Shown: one piece after another, positions 61,457 to 64,000 of the stretch
Layout: each line of letters opens with the position of its first letter
How positions within the stretch are numbered: the stretch's first letter is position 1
NCBI GenBank assembly: GCA_050295975.1
Contig: JBNKQR010000002.1
Span: 1 to 64,000, forward strand
Length of the DNA stretch: 64,000 nucleotides
Source of the DNA: JAPHTQ01 sp050295975
GTDB lineage: Bacteria > Pseudomonadota > Gammaproteobacteria > Thiohalomonadales > Thiohalomonadaceae
Reading direction: 5' to 3'
The notes under the pieces: model-generated
The model's input: the letters and a program-made list of their open reading frames with translations, nothing else
Told to the model about the DNA's origin: nothing
Database searches by the model: none
Program-made: the position numbers and the translations under genes

Positions 61457-61988
61457 GCTTTCCTGCATCAATCCAACCTCGGAGTGACTCTACTTCCTTC
61501 TCGGAACCAACGTTACTGAGCGGAATAACCAGTGCTTGCGCGTTGTCCGTGAAGAGATAAACCGCTCCATTTTCTTCGACATGATCAAGGAAGCAGGCCC
61601 ATGGATAGACGGTGCTTCCAAATGGGCCAGTTACAAGTAGTTCGGTTGGGCCCGCAGTGAACTCATGCTCCGCGAGCGCGCTCCCGTTCTCTGCAACCAC
61701 CACGTTTCGATAGATTCTGTTACGGAATACGAGACTAAGAACAAGGAGCACAGCACCAAGAATGACAGCTCCCCCGACCACATTTAGGTCTTTAGTTAGG
61801 AAAGGGTACTCACGGTACATTGCCGAATACGCAGCTAGCGCGAAGCCAAGAGGAATCCACGCCATTAAATTTACAACGAAAAGCTTTGGATTAGCTTTCG
61901 CCAGGCGGGTAAGGCGTCGATTGACAACCTTAGAAAAGCTGTTCCATTCCCTTTTATCAAGCTTTACGGTGAACCTAATCGCTTCCAT
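61452..61988 (-). CDS. YcxB-like membrane protein
   Basis: 178 residues. Two membrane helices (LFVVNLMAWIPLGFALAAYS; VVGGAVILGAVLLVLSLVF) then a soluble C-terminal domain (EFTAGPTELLVTGPFGSTVY; WACFLDHVEENGAVYLFTDN) that fits the YcxB-like family. Function unknown. Confidence 0.75.
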   Translation of the reverse strand: MEAIRFTVKLDKREWNSFSKVVNRRLTRLAKANPKLFVVNLMAWIPLGFALAAYSAMYREYPFLTKDLNVVGGAVILGAVLLVLSLVFRNRIYRNVVVAENGSALAEHEFTAGPTELLVTGPFGSTVYPWACFLDHVEENGAVYLFTDNAQALVIPLSNVGSEKEVESLRGWIDAGKL

Positions 61989-61996
61989 TGTTTAGC

Positions 61997-62063
61997 CCTA
62001 ACGCCTAGCTCACCCGACGAAAACCGCGCAGCGGTTTTTGGTTGGGGGGAGCGCAGTGTAAGA
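61997..62063 (-). repeat. attC site
   Basis: About 67 bases. Perfect AAAACCGC/GCGGTTTT stem with 3-base loop, extended by ACCCGAC/GTTGGGG. End core GCGTTAGGG; the inner core is degenerate (CTTACAC). Confidence 0.78.
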
Positions 62064-62068
62064 TGTTT

Positions 62069-62581
62069 TTACCGGCATAGATCTGAGTACTCACTAGCTC
62101 GGTGGATCGTGATGCCACAGGTTTGCTCATGGTAAAGTGTGCAGTCTTGGTCTTTAACATACACCTTTGGCCTGGTAGTTGGCCCTGTTAATTGCACTAT
62201 GACTTCAGCATTTTTAGATTCAAGCGTTAAAGGGACATCGTTTGCCAGCAGACCTCGCATGGGTGGTTCACTACTTTGGTTTTCATCCTCCCATAACTCC
62301 CACACTCGATTAAAACTCTTTTCCGATATTTGAACCCATACTCCAAGAGAGTAATCCTGCCCTTTGTCATGAACAGGAAGAGGCAACGTGCAACGAATAT
62401 AGAAGTAACTCTCTTCGCAGATGTAAATATCATCATTGTATTTACAGTTTTCTTCTATTTCGTACTCTTCCATTGAAGCGATATCATCTGGCTTGCGAAA
62501 AGTGAGCTCAATATCATTTGCTGGGACCAGCCTGTCGCAGCAAGGGCACTTTATGAGAGTTTGGTTCATGGCTTCTGACAT
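62069..62581 (-). CDS. DUF2199-like protein
   Basis: 170 residues. A CPCC zinc-knuckle-like motif (LIKCPCCDRLVPANDIELTF) opens the protein; YICEESYFYIRCTLPLPVHD and YSLGVWVQISEKSFNRVWEL match the DUF2199 family layout. Function unknown. The ATG lies directly in the attC end (GTTAGATG), so the cassette has no room for its own leader. Confidence 0.75.
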   Translation of the reverse strand: MSEAMNQTLIKCPCCDRLVPANDIELTFRKPDDIASMEEYEIEENCKYNDDIYICEESYFYIRCTLPLPVHDKGQDYSLGVWVQISEKSFNRVWELWEDENQSSEPPMRGLLANDVPLTLESKNAEVIVQLTGPTTRPKVYVKDQDCTLYHEQTCGITIHRASEYSDLCR

Positions 62582-62641
62582 CTAACGCCGAGTTAAGGGG
62601 CGCGCAGCGAAGCGGAGCGTCCTTTTGAACGATGTGTTAGA
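62581..62641 (-). repeat. attC site, classical 60-base type
   Basis: TCTAACACATCG to GGCGTTAGAT on the minus strand, exact GTTAGAT core, with CGCTTCGCTGCGCG centre. This is the best match in the window to textbook 59-base elements. Confidence 0.9.
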
Positions 62642-62651
62642 AGGCATGGCA

Positions 62652-63059
62652 TTACTCATTCGGTGCTGCTTCCTCTGACTGAGGTAAATGGTCGGTGATT
62701 TCAAACCAAGGGGCTTTCGAGCCAACCATGACGTGGCGCATGGGTTTGCAGCCCGGATCACCATCTACCGTGCCCAATGCCAAACCGAAGGCGTCTTGAT
62801 ACGCTTGCTTGGCGACATACTGCATAGTGGAACCGCACATTTTGCAGAAGGTTCGCGTGATTTCCGGGGAAGACTGATATTGGCCAAGTTGCTCTTCACC
62901 TTGAACCCATCGGAAGTTACTGACCTCAACATATGTCCATGTGGCGAAAGCCGCACCTGTTGCCTTTCTGCACATAGAACAATGGCAGTTGCGCGCAAAC
63001 TTGAGCGGGTTAGTAATTTCGTATTTGATTGCGCCACATAGGCAACTGCCAGTAATCAT
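62652..63059 (-). CDS. GFA-family (glutathione-dependent formaldehyde-activating type) protein
   Basis: 135 residues from ATG 63059. Zinc-binding Cys motifs GSCLCGAIKYEI, ARNCHCSMCRKATGAAFAT and FCKMCGSTMQYV are all in place. GFA-like proteins are common cassettes with unclear substrates. The frame upstream to 63125 crosses an attC half and is not used. Confidence 0.9.
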   Translation of the reverse strand: MITGSCLCGAIKYEITNPLKFARNCHCSMCRKATGAAFATWTYVEVSNFRWVQGEEQLGQYQSSPEITRTFCKMCGSTMQYVAKQAYQDAFGLALGTVDGDPGCKPMRHVMVGSKAPWFEITDHLPQSEEAAPNE

Positions 63060-63069
63060 CTTTTGCCTT

Positions 63070-63263
63070 CTAACGTTGAGCACAGCGGCGCCACGACAGT
63101 AGCGTACGGCGGCTGCAGCGGTCAAAGGGGTCTGCCCCCTTTAACTCTTTCGCTGATTAAATGTGTCCGGTGAACTGGAGGAGGTTCAATCTGACCCCAC
63201 ATATTCCAGCGAGTAACAAATAAACACGGAGGTTTTGGCGCCAGCGCTGGGAGCGCTTGTTCT
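63070..63263 (-). repeat. attC site split by a REP-like insertion
   Basis: The right half (GGCGCCAGCGCTGGGAGCGCTTGTTC, about 63237-63263) and the left half (TAACGTTGAGCACAGCGGCGCC, about 63070-63092) pair as CAGCG-GCGCC/GGCGC-CAG-CGCTG, with a 3-base bulge as in attC sites. Some 140 bases with an AAAGGGG palindrome lie between them. Left core is CGTTAGA. Confidence 0.55.
63123..63144. repeat. AAAGGGG/CCCCTTT palindrome
   Basis: Perfect 7-base arms around TCTGC inside the interrupted attC; a related ATCTGACCCCA follows at about 63190. Confidence 0.7.
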
Positions 63264-63273
63264 GCGTGTAAAC

Positions 63274-63669
63274 TTAGTTACCAGTCTTACTGACTATTAA
63301 TTGCATACGTGTATTGTATTCATAATCTACCATTTTAAAATGGTAATTATTCCAAACCCATTCGCCAGTTCGGCGGTCATTAATGTTTAAGCCGTGCTGT
63401 TTTTCTGAATGTTCGCCGTTGAAATTGTATTTCATTTGCAAAATGAGAGGCGAGTTTGGGCCACCTAACATTGTTCTTTTGTGACTATGATATAGGAACT
63501 GTATCTTTAGCCCATCTTCCAATACTACCCAATCATTTTTAGCAATATCAAACTTCTCATCAAATTTTACCACTTCTAATTCACCGCCCTCTTTGGTATG
63601 GACCAGGCTAAATGGAACTAGTATCACTGCTACTAAAATAAGTTGCTTTACATGAATTAAAAGGCTCAT
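63274..63669 (-). CDS. Uncharacterised secreted protein (131 aa)
   Basis: 131 residues. A hydrophobic N-terminus (VKQLILVAVILVPFSLVHT) predicts export. Mature part is beta-rich and polar (GGPNSPLILQMKYNFNGEHS; GEWVWNNYHFKMVDYEYNTR). No family recognised. Confidence 0.6.
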   Translation of the reverse strand: MSLLIHVKQLILVAVILVPFSLVHTKEGGELEVVKFDEKFDIAKNDWVVLEDGLKIQFLYHSHKRTMLGGPNSPLILQMKYNFNGEHSEKQHGLNINDRRTGEWVWNNYHFKMVDYEYNTRMQLIVSKTGN

Positions 63670-63704
63670 TTCACAAATACGAATAACATAAAAACCGTTA
63701 GCGT

Positions 63705-63775
63705 AAAGGGGACGGAGGGATTAAATTTTGACCAATCGTTGGGATTGCTCACTTTTTAATCCCTCCGTCCCCTTT
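63705..63775. repeat. 21-bp perfect inverted repeat
   Basis: The arms begin AAAGGGGACGGAGGG and end CCCTCCGTCCCCTTT, 21 bases each without mismatch, around a 29-base centre. It lies between two cassette genes; CCGTTAGCG at 63695-63703 directly before it may be an attC remnant. Confidence 0.8.
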
Positions 63776-63781
63776 TCAAGA

Positions 63782-64000
63782 TCATTTGCATAAAAGAAAT
63801 ATGCCTGCAACCAGTGGAATAACAAAAGAAGCTATCCAGAAAAAATTCTTTTCAAAAACAGGTTCCAGCTCAAGAGTGCAGTCGCCAGGGTCATTTGGGT
63901 TGTAATAAACTGTCACTCTGTGCTCAACGGGATAGCGCTCTATTTCACTCTTTGGGTTTGTCGTTGTGGAGGAAAAAGAAACGGTCCTCCCTATGCGTTC
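63782..64000 (-). CDS. DUF3592-like membrane protein (5' part beyond window)
   Basis: The minus-strand frame is open from the window edge to TGA at 63782 (72 residues). It contains ERYPVEHRVTVYYNPNDPGD, the family's characteristic YYNPxDPxxCxLE stretch, and a C-terminal membrane helix (FWIASFVIPLVAGIFLLCK). Upstream part unseen. Confidence 0.75.
   Translation of the reverse strand, partial: ERIGRTVSFSSTTTNPKSEIERYPVEHRVTVYYNPNDPGDCTLELEPVFEKNFFWIASFVIPLVAGIFLLCK

Larger units (their letters stand above)
51198..64000 (-). mobile_element. Chromosomal integron cassette array (integrase not in window)
   Basis: From about 51.2 kb to the window end, all genes lie on the minus strand and most are followed by a 60-100 base imperfect palindrome. 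Each palindrome has a core-site-like GTTRRRY (for example GTTAGAT, GTTATAC) at one end and a TAAC-containing inverse core at the other. Several stop or start codons fall inside these sites. Products are mostly unknown or typical cassette families (GNAT, GFA, RDD, DHFR-like), and DNA is visibly AT-richer than the core. No intI gene was seen; by cassette orientation the integrase and attI would be to the right of 64000. The left boundary is uncertain (50.8-53 kb). Confidence 0.82.

Overview
The window looks like chromosomal DNA of a gammaproteobacterium. Evidence for this is the gene order mnmG-rsmG-parA-parB-atpIBEFHAGDC-glmU-glmS, the LysM/dprA block beside def-fmt-rsmB, and the pair ntrYX-trkAH. 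A sulfur-oxidising or facultatively anaerobic lineage (Chromatiales-like) would fit the Fe-S and redox gene sets, but I cannot name a genus. No rRNA or tRNA gene, CRISPR array, transposase or integrase was seen.

Region 1 (1-11.95 kb) is housekeeping. dprA (cut by the window edge) and a LysM lipoprotein run leftward. def, fmt, rsmB, a DUF4390 gene, ntrY, ntrX, trkA and trkH run rightward with several overlaps. Region 2 (11.97-16.67 kb, minus strand) is a tight five-gene operon. It encodes a His-rich periplasmic protein, a NapH-like polyferredoxin, a 2-hydroxyacyl-CoA dehydratase-type Fe-S protein, its ATP-dependent activase, and a TauE/DsbD-like membrane protein. This resembles a double-cubane-cluster-protein (DCCP) system wired to a membrane electron donor. 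Region 3 (16.8-21.1 kb) holds accessory genes: a GST, a lipoprotein behind a consensus CRP-type site, a TetR/oxidoreductase divergent pair around a large palindromic operator, and a propeller-like lipoprotein. Region 4 (21.4-36.2 kb, minus) is glmS, glmU, the complete F1Fo ATP synthase operon, parB, parA, rsmG and mnmG.

Region 5 (36.4-41.8 kb) begins with a YcgR-like PilZ protein. It is followed by the most striking cluster of the core part: an ECF sigma factor with a small zinc-binding anti-sigma partner, two thioredoxins, a peroxiredoxin, a DUF302 protein, a c-type cytochrome and a small secreted peptide. The last two carry multiple Asn-Pro-Cys-Ala repeats. Three operons in this cluster are each preceded by the same sequence, TGTAAGGA, 14 bases, CGAC, so they look like one autoregulated sigma regulon. 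Region 6 (42.1-50.4 kb) holds a PAS/GAF/HD-GYP phosphodiesterase and a six-gene operon: response regulator, histidine kinase, TonB-dependent receptor, ExbB, ExbD, TonB.

Region 7 (about 51.2-64 kb, AT-richer, all genes on the minus strand) appears to be part of a chromosomal integron cassette array. Single genes, mostly of unknown function (plus amidase, GNAT, RDD, RibD/DHFR-like, YcxB-like, DUF2199, GFA and DUF3592 proteins), are separated by 60-100 nt imperfect palindromes bounded by GTTRRRY-like core sites, i.e. attC sites. By orientation, an integrase and attI, if present, would lie to the right beyond 64 kb. Some attC sites are flanked or split by AAAGGGGTC-type palindromes. Between the core and the array (50.86-51.02 kb) is a run of four strong hairpins ahead of a 108-residue gene, a candidate structured RNA.
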